64,000 bases of DNA from Bacteroides faecalis (GTDB taxonomy: Bacteria; Bacteroidota; Bacteroidia; Bacteroidales; Bacteroidaceae): contig NZ_BHWB01000014.1 in assembly GCF_003865075.1 (NCBI RefSeq), positions 1 to 64,000 on the forward strand, in the 5' to 3' direction. The position numbers and the translations under genes are program-made. Position 1 is the stretch's first letter; each line of letters opens with the position of its first letter. Shown here piece by piece: positions 29,848 to 39,183 of the stretch. The notes beneath the pieces were generated by a model, which worked only from the letters and a program-made list of their open reading frames with translations, made no database searches and was not told where the DNA came from.

Positions 29848-30942
29848 ATGGAAGATAACAAAATAAAAATCGGCATTACCCAAGGAGATATTAATGGGGT
29901 AGGCTATGAGGTGATCTTGAAAGCATTCTCTGATCCTACCATGCTGGAGTTGTGTACTCCGATTATATATGGTTCGCCTAAAGTAGCTGCTTATCATCGC
30001 AAGTCTTTGGACATACCGACTAATTTTAGTATTATAAACTCGGCTTCTGAGGCTTCTTATAATCGTCTGAGTGTAGTGAACTGCACCGATGACGAAGTAA
30101 AAGTCGAGTTTTCCAAACCTGATCCAGAAGCGGGTAAAGCAGCATTAGGCGCTTTGGAACGTGCTATTGAGGAATATCGTGAGGGGTTGATTGACGTGAT
30201 CGTTACGGCTCCGATTAATAAACATACGATTCAATCGGAAGAGTTCTCTTTTCCTGGGCATACTGAATATATCGAGGAACGTCTAGGTGAAGGTAATAAA
30301 TCACTGATGATCCTGATGAAAGGAGATTTTCGTATGGCATTGGTTACAACTCATATTCCGGTAAGGGAGATTGCTACTACCATCACAAAAGAATTAATTC
30401 AGGAAAAATTGATGATTTTTCATCGTTGTTTGAAACAAGATTTTGGTATTGGTGCTCCCCGTATTGCTGTGTTGGCATTGAATCCTCATGCAGGTGATGG
30501 GGGGCTGTTGGGGATGGAAGAACAAGAAGTGATTATTCCTGCATTGAAGGAAATGGAGGAAAAAGGAATTCTTTGTTATGGTCCTTATGCAGCTGACGGC
30601 TTTATGGGATCTGGCAATTATACTCACTTTGATGGAATTCTGGCGATGTATCATGATCAGGGACTGGCTCCGTTCAAAGCTTTGGCAATGGATGATGGAG
30701 TGAACTATACTGCAGGTTTGCCGGTTGTCCGAACCTCTCCGGCACATGGTACGGCTTATGATATTGCGGGCAAAGGATTGGCTAGCGAAGATTCTTTTCG
30801 CCAAGCTATCTATGTGGCAATTGATGTATTTCGCAATCGCCAGCGTGAAAAAGCAGCTCGTGTAAATCCATTGCGGAAGCAATATTATGAGAAACGAGAT
30901 GATAGTGATAAACTAAAACTGGATACAGTAGACGAAGATTAA
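29848..30942 (+). CDS. pdxA: 4-hydroxythreonine-4-phosphate dehydrogenase
   Basis: A 364-residue NAD-dependent dehydrogenase of pyridoxal-phosphate synthesis. The N-terminal GITQGDINGVGYEVI and the zinc ligands in FPGHTEY, YHDQGLAPFK and the C-terminal RTSPAHGTAYDIAGKG are all present. Length is slightly above that of E. coli PdxA because of a charged C-terminal tail. It lies between a lipoprotein and a sigma-54-type activator in one tight operon. Confidence 0.95.
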   Translation: MEDNKIKIGITQGDINGVGYEVILKAFSDPTMLELCTPIIYGSPKVAAYHRKSLDIPTNFSIINSASEASYNRLSVVNCTDDEVKVEFSKPDPEAGKAALGALERAIEEYREGLIDVIVTAPINKHTIQSEEFSFPGHTEYIEERLGEGNKSLMILMKGDFRMALVTTHIPVREIATTITKELIQEKLMIFHRCLKQDFGIGAPRIAVLALNPHAGDGGLLGMEEQEVIIPALKEMEEKGILCYGPYAADGFMGSGNYTHFDGILAMYHDQGLAPFKALAMDDGVNYTAGLPVVRTSPAHGTAYDIAGKGLASEDSFRQAIYVAIDVFRNRQREKAARVNPLRKQYYEKRDDSDKLKLDTVDED

Positions 30943-30949
30943 GGAAGCA

Positions 30950-32173
30950 ATGACAAAAGCGGAGATACAACAAGTGAAACAACGTTTCGGTATTATTGGT
31001 AATACCGAAACGTTGTCACGAGCCATTGATGTTGCCATACAGGTAGCGCCTACCGATTTGTCTGTGCTGATTACCGGAGAAAGTGGTGTGGGAAAGGAGA
31101 GTTTTCCACAGATTATTCATCAATACAGCCGACGGAAGCATGGACAGTATATTGCTGTCAATTGTGGAGCTATACCTGAAGGGACTATTGATTCTGAGTT
31201 ATTTGGGCACGAGAAGGGGGCATTTACAGGGGCAATTGGTGAGCGGAAAGGATATTTTGGCGAGGCTGACGGGGGGACAATCTTTCTGGATGAAGTCGGA
31301 GAGTTGCCGTTGCCTACACAGGCCCGTTTGCTACGTGTTCTGGAAAGTGGTGAATTTATCAAGGTCGGCTCGTCTAAAGTACAGAAAACGGATGTACGCA
31401 TTGTGGCGGCTACTAATGTAAACTTATCACAGGCGATTGCTCAGGGGCGTTTTCGGGAAGATTTATATTATCGTTTAAATACAGTACCTATTCAGATACC
31501 TCCTTTGCGCGAGCGGGGAGACGATGTACTGTTGTTATTCCGTAAGTTTGCCGCCGACTTTGCAGAGAAATACCATATGCCGGCTATTCAGCTGACGGAT
31601 GATGCTAAACAAGTATTACTTGCCTATCCTTGGCCGGGAAATGTGCGGCAGTTGAAGAATATTACCGAGCAAATTTCGATCATTGAGACTAACCGGGAAA
31701 TTACGGCGAATATCTTACATACGTATCTTCCTCAACAGAATATACAACGCCTACCAGCTTTATTGGGCACGCGTGAAAGTAAAAGCTTTGAAAGCGAGCG
31801 GGAGATACTTTATTCCGTTCTCTTTGATATGCGTCAAGAAGTGGCGGAACTGAAAAAGATGGTACATAATATGATGGCTGAACGGGCAGAGCAGGTAGGT
31901 CAGATTGTGTCTACTCCCGTAGTGACTGCACGTCAACCATCTGTTCCTGCAATCATTCACCCGGTACAGACTGCTGTTTGTAAAGATGAAGATGATGATA
32001 TTCAAGACACCGAGGAGTATGTAGAAGAGTCCTTGTCGTTGGATGAAGTTGAAAAAGAAATGATACGCAAGGCTCTTGAGAAGCATCATGGAAAGCGGAA
32101 GAGCGCAGCAAAGGATTTGAATATATCCGAGCGTACCCTTTACAGAAAAATAAAAGAATATGGATTGGATTAA
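30950..32173 (+). CDS. Sigma-54-interacting transcriptional activator without receiver domain
   Basis: A 407-residue enhancer-binding protein. The AAA+ domain starts almost at the N-terminus with Walker A GESGVGKES, the sigma-54 contact loop GAFTGA, Walker B GGTIFLDEVGEL and the arginine finger region REDLYYRLNTVPI. A linker of about 100 residues and a Fis-type helix-turn-helix (KRKSAAKDLNISERTLYRKI) follow. No regulatory N-terminal domain exists, so activity must be set by expression, partners or the linker. It ends 14 bp inside lptE, which suggests translational coupling. Confidence 0.93.
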   Translation: MTKAEIQQVKQRFGIIGNTETLSRAIDVAIQVAPTDLSVLITGESGVGKESFPQIIHQYSRRKHGQYIAVNCGAIPEGTIDSELFGHEKGAFTGAIGERKGYFGEADGGTIFLDEVGELPLPTQARLLRVLESGEFIKVGSSKVQKTDVRIVAATNVNLSQAIAQGRFREDLYYRLNTVPIQIPPLRERGDDVLLLFRKFAADFAEKYHMPAIQLTDDAKQVLLAYPWPGNVRQLKNITEQISIIETNREITANILHTYLPQQNIQRLPALLGTRESKSFESEREILYSVLFDMRQEVAELKKMVHNMMAERAEQVGQIVSTPVVTARQPSVPAIIHPVQTAVCKDEDDDIQDTEEYVEESLSLDEVEKEMIRKALEKHHGKRKSAAKDLNISERTLYRKIKEYGLD

Positions 32174-32687
32174 GAAGATATCACGTGTTGCGGTACTATT
32201 CGTATTACCGGTAGTAGTGATTGCGTGTACTGTTTCCTATAAGTTTAATGGTTCCTCTATCAATTATGATAAAGTAAAAACCATTTCGATTGCCGATTTT
32301 CCGATTAAGTCGGAATATGTGTATGCTCCGTTGGCAACCAAGTTTAATGAGGATTTGAAAGATATATTTATTCGTCAAACACGTTTGCAATTACTGAAAC
32401 CGAATCAAAATGCAGACTTGCAGATCGATGGAGAAATAACAGGCTACAATCAATACAACCAGGCAGTATCTGCCGATGGGTACTCTTCGGAAACTAAGCT
32501 GACTATCACAGTGAATGTTCGCTTTGTCAATAATACCAATCATGCTGAGGACTTCGAACAACAATTCTCGGCTTTCCGTACCTATTCTTCCACTCAACTG
32601 CTGACGGCGGTACAGGACGGATTGATTGCTGAAATGACGAAAGAGATAACCGACCAAATATTTAATGCAACTGTAGCAAACTGGTAA
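32160..32687 (+). CDS. lptE: LptE family LPS-assembly lipoprotein
   Basis: A 175-residue lipoprotein (signal peptide VLPVVVIACTVSY, lipid on Cys23) that would sit in the outer membrane as plug partner of LptD. The LptE pattern is visible in YKFNGSSINYDKVKTISI, LATKFNEDLKDIFIRQTRLQ and DLQIDGEITGYNQ. It overlaps the sigma-54 activator gene by 14 bp. Its presence, with lptC in the operon before, puts two Lpt components within 10 kb. Confidence 0.87.
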   Translation: MDWIKKISRVAVLFVLPVVVIACTVSYKFNGSSINYDKVKTISIADFPIKSEYVYAPLATKFNEDLKDIFIRQTRLQLLKPNQNADLQIDGEITGYNQYNQAVSADGYSSETKLTITVNVRFVNNTNHAEDFEQQFSAFRTYSSTQLLTAVQDGLIAEMTKEITDQIFNATVANW

Positions 32688-32692
32688 TTTTA

Positions 32693-33451
32693 ATGACTTC
32701 TGTTAATCTTGAACAATGGATTCAGCATCCTGAGACGCTGAATAGGGATACGTTGTACGAGCTACGCAATATGCTCGCACGTTATCCATATTTTCAGTCG
32801 ATCCGTTTGTTGTATCTAAAGAATTTATATATTCTCCATGATATTAATTTTGGTGCAGAACTTCGAAAGGCAGTCCTTTATATTTCTGACCGGCGCAAGC
32901 TGTTTCATCTGATCGAAGGTGAACGTTTTATTATCCAAGCTAAGGATAAAGACATCACTTTAACTGAAGTGTTAGAAGAAGAGCCTTCTGTAGACCGTAC
33001 ATTAGCCTTGATCGACGCTTTCCTTTCAACAGCTCCAGAAGAAGTGACCAACCAGACGAGTTTCGATTATTCCATTGACTATACACCTTATCTCTTAGAA
33101 GATACAACCGTAGCAAGTGAATCGGCAGAAACGAGTCCTCCATTAAAAGGACATGAACTTATTGATGGCTTTATTGAGAAAAGTGAAAGTGAATCTGTAT
33201 TATGTGTGAAACCTTTAAAGGAAGAAGATGCAGTGCCTGTTATCCCTTCGGAAGAGACTCTTGACAAAGAAGAGGAAGACGATAGCTGTTTTACAGAAAC
33301 ATTGGCGAAAATTTATGTAAAACAGCAACGATATTCAAAAGCACTTGAAATAATTAAAAAATTAAGTTTGAAATATCCAAAAAAAAATGCTTACTTTGCA
33401 GACCAAATCAGATTTTTGGAGAAATTGATTATTAACGCTAATTCAAAATAA
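32693..33451 (+). CDS. Conserved protein with C-terminal TPR-like end
   Basis: A 252-residue soluble protein with no signal peptide. The N-terminal half has LEQWIQHPETLNRDTLYELRN and a tyrosine-rich helix region. The middle is acidic, and the C-terminus is a single TPR-like pair (TLAKIYVKQQRYSKALEIIK). It lies 5 bp after lptE and 7 bp before secG and is conserved in this place in Bacteroides as far as I recall. Function unknown; possibly a cytoplasmic scaffold. Confidence 0.75.
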   Translation: MTSVNLEQWIQHPETLNRDTLYELRNMLARYPYFQSIRLLYLKNLYILHDINFGAELRKAVLYISDRRKLFHLIEGERFIIQAKDKDITLTEVLEEEPSVDRTLALIDAFLSTAPEEVTNQTSFDYSIDYTPYLLEDTTVASESAETSPPLKGHELIDGFIEKSESESVLCVKPLKEEDAVPVIPSEETLDKEEEDDSCFTETLAKIYVKQQRYSKALEIIKKLSLKYPKKNAYFADQIRFLEKLIINANSK

Positions 33452-33458
33452 CTCAAAA

Positions 33459-33857
33459 ATGTACTTATTATTCGTTATCTTAATGGTTATTGCAGCCGTG
33501 TTGATGTGCTTCATTGTGCTGATTCAGAACTCAAAAGGAGGCGGACTTGCTTCCGGATTTTCTTCATCAAACGCTATCATGGGCGTGCGTAAGACTACTG
33601 ACTTTCTGGAAAAGGCAACTTGGGGCTTAGCTGCTTTTATGGTTGTAATGAGCATTGCGACTGCTTATGTAGTTCCTTCTGATAAATCTAAAACACAAGA
33701 TGCAGTAATGGAACAAGCAAGGAAAGAACAACAAACCAATCCGTATAACATGCCTACCGGTACAGCCGCTCCTAAGACAGATGCTGCTCCTGCAGAATCT
33801 GCACCTGCAACAGAAACTCCGGCACCTGCTGAAACTCCTGCTCCGGCAGCAGAGTAA
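33459..33857 (+). CDS. secG: Preprotein translocase subunit SecG
   Basis: A 132-residue membrane protein with two transmembrane helices (residues 1-22 and about 52-72) joined by the SecG loop IQNSKGGGLASGFSSSNAIMG. The C-terminal tail is rich in Ala, Pro and Thr and longer than in E. coli. It is part of the SecYEG channel and closes the rlmN-to-secG operon. Confidence 0.93.
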   Translation: MYLLFVILMVIAAVLMCFIVLIQNSKGGGLASGFSSSNAIMGVRKTTDFLEKATWGLAAFMVVMSIATAYVVPSDKSKTQDAVMEQARKEQQTNPYNMPTGTAAPKTDAAPAESAPATETPAPAETPAPAAE

Positions 33858-33936
33858 CATTCAGCAAGACATCGGTATTATTCGGTTAAAACTATTTTGA
33901 GGATGCGGAAGAATGGTACTGCATCACTCTCTTTTT

Positions 33937-34010
33937 AAGCGCAGATTGAATGAAGTGCCCAGAGTAAATGAATATCCGGGTAATTCATGGATTCTGCGTT
34001 TAACTTTTTC
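33937..34010 (+). terminator. Candidate terminator after secG
   Basis: Imperfect stem between AAGCGCAGATTGAATGAA (33937-33954) and TTCATGGATTCTGCGTTT (33984-34001), about 14 of 18 positions paired, followed by AACTTTTT. The loop is long, so this call is weak. Confidence 0.4.
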
Positions 34011-34054
34011 CTGTAAAAACAAACTCTTTGTGAGGGAAATAAACGATATTTAAC

Positions 34055-34062
34055 TACCTTTG
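34055..34062 (+). promoter_or_regulatory. -7 box of the MFS gene
   Basis: TACCTTTG matches the consensus, 41 bp before the ATG. TTTG at 34027-34030 is 24 bp upstream, longer than the usual 19-21. Confidence 0.45.
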
Positions 34063-34103
34063 TTGCCCGTAGTCTGATTATTAATACTTTTTGAAATATA
34101 ACA

Positions 34104-35492
34104 ATGACAGAACAATTGAAACAAAAATTGAATGACTCCGCAATGCTGCGTTGGAGTGTTCTTGCATTGGTCGCTTTTACAATGTTGTGCGGCTACTTCC
34201 TTACCGACGTCATGTCACCTTTAAAACCCATGTTGGAGAAAGAACTGTTATGGGATAGTTTGGACTATGGTTTTTTTACGAGTGCCTATGGTTGGTTCAA
34301 TGTATTCTTATTAATGCTGATTTTTGGTGGCATCATTCTAGATAAGATGGGTGTCCGTTTCACAGGAATGGGAGCATGTTTGTTGATGGTATTCGGTTGT
34401 GGACTAAAATATTATGCGATATCAACCACATTTCCTGAAAGTTCGATGCTTTTCGGATTTAAGATGCAGGTAACACTTGCTGCCATTGGATATGCTGTCT
34501 TTGGGGTGGGAGTGGAGATTGCTGGTATTACGGTTTCCAAGATTATAGTGAAATGGTTTAAAGGAAAAGAAATGGCTCTTGCTATGGGACTTGAGATGGC
34601 TACTGCGCGTATCGGTACGACATTGGCTATGGTGCTGACTGTTCCTTTGGCAGACTTCTTCGGTACTACAGACGAGACCGGAACTTTCCATACTAATATT
34701 CCTGCTCCTATTTTGTTTTGTCTGGTAATGCTTTGTGTAGGAACTATCGCTTTCTTTATATATACTTTTTACGACAGGAAACTAGATGCTTCATTGGATG
34801 CAGAAGGCTTGGAGCCGGAAGAACCGTTCCGCATGAAAGATATTGTATATATTATCACTAACAAAGGTTTCTGGTTGATTGCTTTGCTGTGCGTATTATT
34901 CTATTCAGCAGTATTCCCGTTTATTAAGTATGCGGCTGATTTGATGGTACAGAAATATAATGTGGATCCGAAGTTGGCAGGAACCATTCCCGGATTGTTG
35001 CCAATTGGTGCTATTGTGCTGACACCTTTGTTCGGTTCATTATATGACCGGATTGGTAAGGGTGCTACATTGATGGTAATTGGTTCCATTATGTTGATTT
35101 TTGTACATACTATGTTTGCTCTTCCTATATTGAATGTATGGTGGTTTGCTACTGTGATTATGATTATATTGGGATTTGCATTTTCTCTGGTTCCTTCTGC
35201 AATGTGGCCTTCTGTTCCTAAGATTATTCCGGAAAAACAGTTGGGTACAGCTTATGCCTTAATTTTCTGGGTGCAGAATTGGGGATTGATGGGTGTACCT
35301 TTGTTGATTGGATGGGTGCTTAATTCATACTGTAAAGGTCCGGTTGTAGAGGGTGCACAGACTTATGATTATACATTGCCAATGGCAATTTTTGCTATCT
35401 TCGGCGTACTGGCTTTGATTGTTGCTTTGCTGTTGAAAGCAGAAAACCGGAAGAAAGGTTATGGTCTGGAAGAACCTAATATCAAGAAATAA
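34104..35492 (+). CDS. Major facilitator superfamily transporter
   Basis: A 462-residue inner-membrane carrier with about 12 hydrophobic helices. The helix 2-3 loop shows the MFS signature in shortened form (GGIILDKMGVRFTG), and a matching loop in the second half is GSLYDRIGKGAT. The central cytoplasmic loop is acidic (LDAEGLEPEEPF). Substrate cannot be told; nitrate/nitrite-porter-like or sugar-phosphate-like MFS proteins of Bacteroides look similar. TACCTTTG at 34055-34062 is a probable -7 box. Confidence 0.85.
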   Translation: MTEQLKQKLNDSAMLRWSVLALVAFTMLCGYFLTDVMSPLKPMLEKELLWDSLDYGFFTSAYGWFNVFLLMLIFGGIILDKMGVRFTGMGACLLMVFGCGLKYYAISTTFPESSMLFGFKMQVTLAAIGYAVFGVGVEIAGITVSKIIVKWFKGKEMALAMGLEMATARIGTTLAMVLTVPLADFFGTTDETGTFHTNIPAPILFCLVMLCVGTIAFFIYTFYDRKLDASLDAEGLEPEEPFRMKDIVYIITNKGFWLIALLCVLFYSAVFPFIKYAADLMVQKYNVDPKLAGTIPGLLPIGAIVLTPLFGSLYDRIGKGATLMVIGSIMLIFVHTMFALPILNVWWFATVIMIILGFAFSLVPSAMWPSVPKIIPEKQLGTAYALIFWVQNWGLMGVPLLIGWVLNSYCKGPVVEGAQTYDYTLPMAIFAIFGVLALIVALLLKAENRKKGYGLEEPNIKK

Positions 35493-35541
35493 ACTATATT
35501 TTATTTCTGTATCCGATACAAAAAGAGTTTGATGTAAGTTA

Positions 35542-35575
35542 TCATCTAATGTGATTTGGAAATCACATTAGATGA
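35542..35575. repeat. Perfect 16-bp inverted repeat with 2-nt centre
   Basis: Arms TCATCTAATGTGATTT (35542-35557) and AAATCACATTAGATGA (35560-35575) are exact complements around GG. There is no T tract on either side. It lies 50 bp after the MFS gene and 27 bp before the PqqD-like gene, so it could be a terminator lacking a U tail, a processing hairpin or an operator for the downstream gene. Confidence 0.75.
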
Positions 35576-35602
35576 GGATGCAGACAACAAAAAGATAAAA
35601 TA

Positions 35603-35968
35603 ATGGCGGAGAAAAAGAAAATAAACCTGTTAGAGGTTATTCCCTGTCGTAGTGAACATATTACAGCGGTGAAGGAAGGAGAGGAGATGATTCTCTCCTT
35701 TCCCCGTTTCAAACGTTCTTGGGTGAATCGTTATCTGGTTCCCAAAGGAATGTCAAAGGAGATTCATGTACGTTTGGAAGAACATGGAACGGCTGTCTGG
35801 GAGTTGATAGACAATAAGAGAACGGTTCAGAATATTATAGAAAAACTCGCAGACCACTTTCATCATGAAGCAGGCTACGAGTCTCGTGTGTCTGTTTATC
35901 TTTATCAGTTACAGAAAGATGGATTTATCAAATTAATTATAAATAAGGAAAATATCCCAAGCAATTAG
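35603..35968 (+). CDS. PqqD-like small protein
   Basis: A 121-residue protein with the winged-helix PqqD layout: LEEHGTAVWELIDNKRTVQNIIEKLADHF followed by a final hairpin helix (VSVYLYQLQKDGFIKLI). PqqD proteins bind peptide substrates for radical-SAM or other modifying enzymes. No precursor peptide or radical-SAM gene is adjacent, so this stand-alone copy has an unknown partner. Its 3' end overlaps a convergent gene by 36 bp. Confidence 0.8.
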   Translation: MAEKKKINLLEVIPCRSEHITAVKEGEEMILSFPRFKRSWVNRYLVPKGMSKEIHVRLEEHGTAVWELIDNKRTVQNIIEKLADHFHHEAGYESRVSVYLYQLQKDGFIKLIINKENIPSN

Positions 35969-36223
35969 GGCGACTACAATCAGTGCTCCGAAAATGATGA
36001 AACCTCCCCATTTAAAGTAACTTTCATCTTTCTCTTTCTTTTCTTCAGATTCGTGAAGAATCTTCTCTATTTCTTCAGGAGTAGTATCTGGCAACGGGTA
36101 GTGACTCTCAGCAGAATGCATGCGCCGGACTCTTTCATTGGCATGTTCTCGTCGCAAACGGGAAGCTTCTTTGTTAAGCTTAATTCGCCGTATCATGTCA
36201 AATGCAAATCCTTCTCCTACCAT
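35933..36223 (-). CDS. Small membrane protein of unknown function
   Basis: A 96-residue protein, basic and helical at the N-terminus (FDMIRRIKLNKEASRLRREH), acidic in the middle, with one C-terminal membrane helix (about residues 70-92, WGGFIIFGALIVVALIAWDIF). This is a tail-anchored layout. Start at 36223 follows a purine-poor region, so the start is probable rather than certain. The last 36 bp overlap the PqqD-like gene on the other strand. Confidence 0.65.
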   Translation of the reverse strand: MVGEGFAFDMIRRIKLNKEASRLRREHANERVRRMHSAESHYPLPDTTPEEIEKILHESEEKKEKDESYFKWGGFIIFGALIVVALIAWDIFLIYN

Positions 36224-36242
36224 AGTTTTATTATTTAAGAGG

Positions 36243-37307
36243 TTATTTGTTCTCTTCTCTTTCTACTTTGAGCAGACCACCGGTATTAGGATCGAAATAT
36301 ACTTTGATGGTTGAGCTTTTGTTGAATAAGACCGGAGCCAGATATTCTGTAACTCCAAACTGGGTAATGGGAATTTCCCCTTCGTAAAGTTTCTTTTTGC
36401 CATCGGTCAGGGTTACCAATGCTTGTCCTGGCACGTTGTAAGCAATTCCATCCAAATCCTTTTTCTTCTTTTCGTCTTCTTGCGGCATTTTAACCGTTTT
36501 CAAGTCTTTCAAATTGATATAATAAGGAACTCCGGCTAAGTCGTCATTACTAACTACACCCAGTTTTTTAGAGAAGCGGAAAGCAACTGCATTTTCAAAC
36601 TCTTTATCAGGAGTCAAACGGATAGTGAATGTTTTTTCTTCTTTGTCGCGAGTTCCGGCAAACATTTCGGTCATAGCTTCTTCCTGTGCATTCAGATTGT
36701 CAATCATGATTTTCAGTTGTGCGCCATCCGAAGGTGTATTATCAGCTTGTCCTCTTAATAAGGCATTTTTGCTTTCGCGAATATTATAAATTTCTTTGGC
36801 AACCAATTCTGCCATCTTAGCAGTGGAGCTTGCGATCAGGATTTCTTCTGTGAGAAAATCACGAGGATTTGCTTTATTGGGTATAGTAGGAGTTGCTACA
36901 GGCGCCTTGGGAGTATTACTTTTGGTATAAGGAACGTTTATTGATTTTATAACTCCGTTCTCCGTTAGTTCTATTAGGGGAGCTACGGTCTTATCCTTTA
37001 GTTTGACAAAATAGGTCGCATCACCGTTGGGTACACCTATCGGAGTAACTTTTACACTCGCAAGCTCCCAATATTCTTCAGGATCAGTAGAAACATTATT
37101 CAAACGTAAATAGCGATTGGCATATTTGCTGAATTCACCCGGAGTATATTTTATTTTATTTGCTTTAATTTCAAGTTCAATCTGTGTTTTTGGGAGGGTA
37201 TACACTACTCCATAATCTTTTCCCCGCGTGACACCTGTCAATACTTCAGTCTGTGCATAAGCGGTAGTTGCTATTAATAGTCCGGTTGCTATTATTAATT
37301 TCTTCAT
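36243..37307 (-). CDS. DUF4831 family exported protein
   Basis: A 354-residue protein with a signal peptide (ending ATTAYAQ). The N-terminal domain (GVVYTLPKTQIELEIKANK) and the central RDFLTEEILIASSTAKMAEL, AKEIYNIRESKNALLRGQ and NAQEEAMTEMFAG blocks identify the DUF4831 family, found mainly in Bacteroidetes. The protein is likely periplasmic; its role is unknown. The small membrane protein gene starts 19 bp downstream on the same strand. Confidence 0.85.
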   Translation of the reverse strand: MKKLIIATGLLIATTAYAQTEVLTGVTRGKDYGVVYTLPKTQIELEIKANKIKYTPGEFSKYANRYLRLNNVSTDPEEYWELASVKVTPIGVPNGDATYFVKLKDKTVAPLIELTENGVIKSINVPYTKSNTPKAPVATPTIPNKANPRDFLTEEILIASSTAKMAELVAKEIYNIRESKNALLRGQADNTPSDGAQLKIMIDNLNAQEEAMTEMFAGTRDKEEKTFTIRLTPDKEFENAVAFRFSKKLGVVSNDDLAGVPYYINLKDLKTVKMPQEDEKKKKDLDGIAYNVPGQALVTLTDGKKKLYEGEIPITQFGVTEYLAPVLFNKSSTIKVYFDPNTGGLLKVEREENK

Positions 37308-37379
37308 ATTCGGTTATTTTTTGCTGATTCTGAAAACAAAGTTAATGAAGTTATTTATAAATCTGTAAGTTCTTAACTT

Positions 37380-38891
37380 TTATTCGCTTACCAATCTCCA
37401 GGCGGTAGGAAGGCAGGAGATAATGTCACTTGCTATAAGTCCTATCATACCCTGTTTCTTTTGCGCGAAATCTCCTGCCAGGCCATGTATGTAAGTGCCT
37501 ATTTTAGCAGCTTCTTCTGCAGAATATCCCTGGGCGAGTAACGCTAATATCACTCCGGTGAGTACATCGCCACTGCCTCCGGTTGCCATTCCCGGATTTC
37601 CGGTCGGGTTGAAATAGCATTTACCTTCGGGAGTGATAATAGCAGAGTAAGCTCCTTTTAGTATGATATGTACTTTTGCGGTGTGTGCCAGTTCACAAGC
37701 TTTCATTAGTCGTTCGTAGGAATCCTGACATTTCCCGACCAGACGTTCTAACTCTTTGGGATGTGGAGTCAAGATAGAACCTTTAGGGAGATGAGTAAGC
37801 GTATGGTGATGATTGGCTAAAATATTTAGTGCATCTGCATCCAATACTACGGGTGATTGGCAATGTTCTAATTGTTCCAGTAAAGCAGTTTCGGTTTCAC
37901 TACTTCGTCCAAGTCCCGGACCAATGCCTACAGCTTGGTAGTCATCCGTATCGGTTGGTATAGCGAAACAAGTTTCATTAGCATCGTTTTCTACTATTGC
38001 TTCGGGAATAGAGGTTTGCAGGATATTGTTATTGCAGAACGGTGCGTGTACAGTGAGCAATCCCACTCCTGAACGAAGACAAGCACGTGCAGCCAATACA
38101 GATGCTCCTCCCATTCCTTTGGAACCTGCTATCAGCAGAGCATGTCCGAAGTTTCCTTTATGAGCAAATTGCTTTCGTGGTTTGATCAAAGAACGAATCT
38201 CTTCGACCTCCAACATCTCGTAGTTCGTTTCAGTTGCTTCGATACCTTCCTGACTCAATTGAATATCCAAGATGTCCCATTCACCTACAAATTCAGTATT
38301 TTCGGCAAAGAGGAATGCTAATTTTGGAAATTGCAAACTAAAAGTAACATCAGCACGGATAATATGTGCTTTGACATTAAATGTGTTTTCTTCGCACATC
38401 AATCCCGAAGGAACGTCAATGGATAAGATAGTAGCTGGTGAAGAATTGATATATTTCACAACGGCAGCGAATCCTCCGCTGAGAGGTTTATTCAGTCCGG
38501 AACCGAACAAACCATCGATTACCAGATGTCGGGAAGTTAATGTCGGAGGAACAAATTGTGTGCTGATCTCATGGAATTTCACTTCTTCCATCATTTCTAC
38601 CAACTCCTTGTTCGTTTGGCAGTCAGGAGAAAGTTCTCCTTTTGTGTTGAAGAGAAATACTTCCACTTCATATCCTTTCTCTGCCATCATACGGGCTACG
38701 GCAAGTGCATCGCCACCATTGTTTCCCGGACCTGCAAAGACAGTGACAGGTGTTTCCGTATCCCATCTTTGAGTAATGGATTTAGTAAGTGCTTTTGCGG
38801 CACGTTCCATCAAATCTATTGAGGTAATCGGTTCGTTCTCAATGGTATAAGCGTCCAGTCTTTTAATACTACTGCTTGGGAATATTTTCAT
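37380..38891 (-). CDS. nnrD: Bifunctional NAD(P)H-hydrate epimerase / ADP-dependent dehydratase
   Basis: A 503-residue repair enzyme that restores damaged (hydrated) NADH and NADPH. The N-terminal epimerase domain (about 1-215) shows VFAGPGNNGGDALAVARMM. The C-terminal kinase-like dehydratase (about 225-500) shows HKGNFGHALLIAGSKGMGGA, VLDADALNIL, TPHPKELERL and the nucleotide-binding NPGMATGGSGDVLTGVI. Length fits the fused form. The neighbouring genes offer no operon link. Confidence 0.95.
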   Translation of the reverse strand: MKIFPSSSIKRLDAYTIENEPITSIDLMERAAKALTKSITQRWDTETPVTVFAGPGNNGGDALAVARMMAEKGYEVEVFLFNTKGELSPDCQTNKELVEMMEEVKFHEISTQFVPPTLTSRHLVIDGLFGSGLNKPLSGGFAAVVKYINSSPATILSIDVPSGLMCEENTFNVKAHIIRADVTFSLQFPKLAFLFAENTEFVGEWDILDIQLSQEGIEATETNYEMLEVEEIRSLIKPRKQFAHKGNFGHALLIAGSKGMGGASVLAARACLRSGVGLLTVHAPFCNNNILQTSIPEAIVENDANETCFAIPTDTDDYQAVGIGPGLGRSSETETALLEQLEHCQSPVVLDADALNILANHHHTLTHLPKGSILTPHPKELERLVGKCQDSYERLMKACELAHTAKVHIILKGAYSAIITPEGKCYFNPTGNPGMATGGSGDVLTGVILALLAQGYSAEEAAKIGTYIHGLAGDFAQKKQGMIGLIASDIISCLPTAWRLVSE

Positions 38892-39074
38892 TGTAATGTT
38901 CTTTTGGTTTTCGACCTACAAATTTACACAAAAACTCTGAATTAATCCTTTTATTGATAAAGATAGCACAAAGAAAAATGAGTTGCTATTCACTACTCAT
39001 TTACTGATTAGTCATTGTATCAGTATTTATATATCTTCCTTTTTAATATTATTTGAATATGAAAAGGCTGATTA

Positions 39075-39105
39075 TTTGTTATTCTGCGAAAAAATATTAT
39101 CTTTG
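39075..39105 (+). promoter_or_regulatory. Full Bacteroides promoter of the 39184 gene
   Basis: TTTG at 39075-39078, a 19-bp spacer and TATCTTTG at 39098-39105 give an exact match to the TTTG / TAnnTTTG consensus. Transcription would start near 39112, leaving a 5' leader of about 70 nt. Confidence 0.8.
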
Positions 39106-39183
39106 TGATAGTATAAAATAATATTATTTTCCTATGCTTACAATCTTGATTATAAATATATTGTTTAATCTTTTAAAGTTTGC

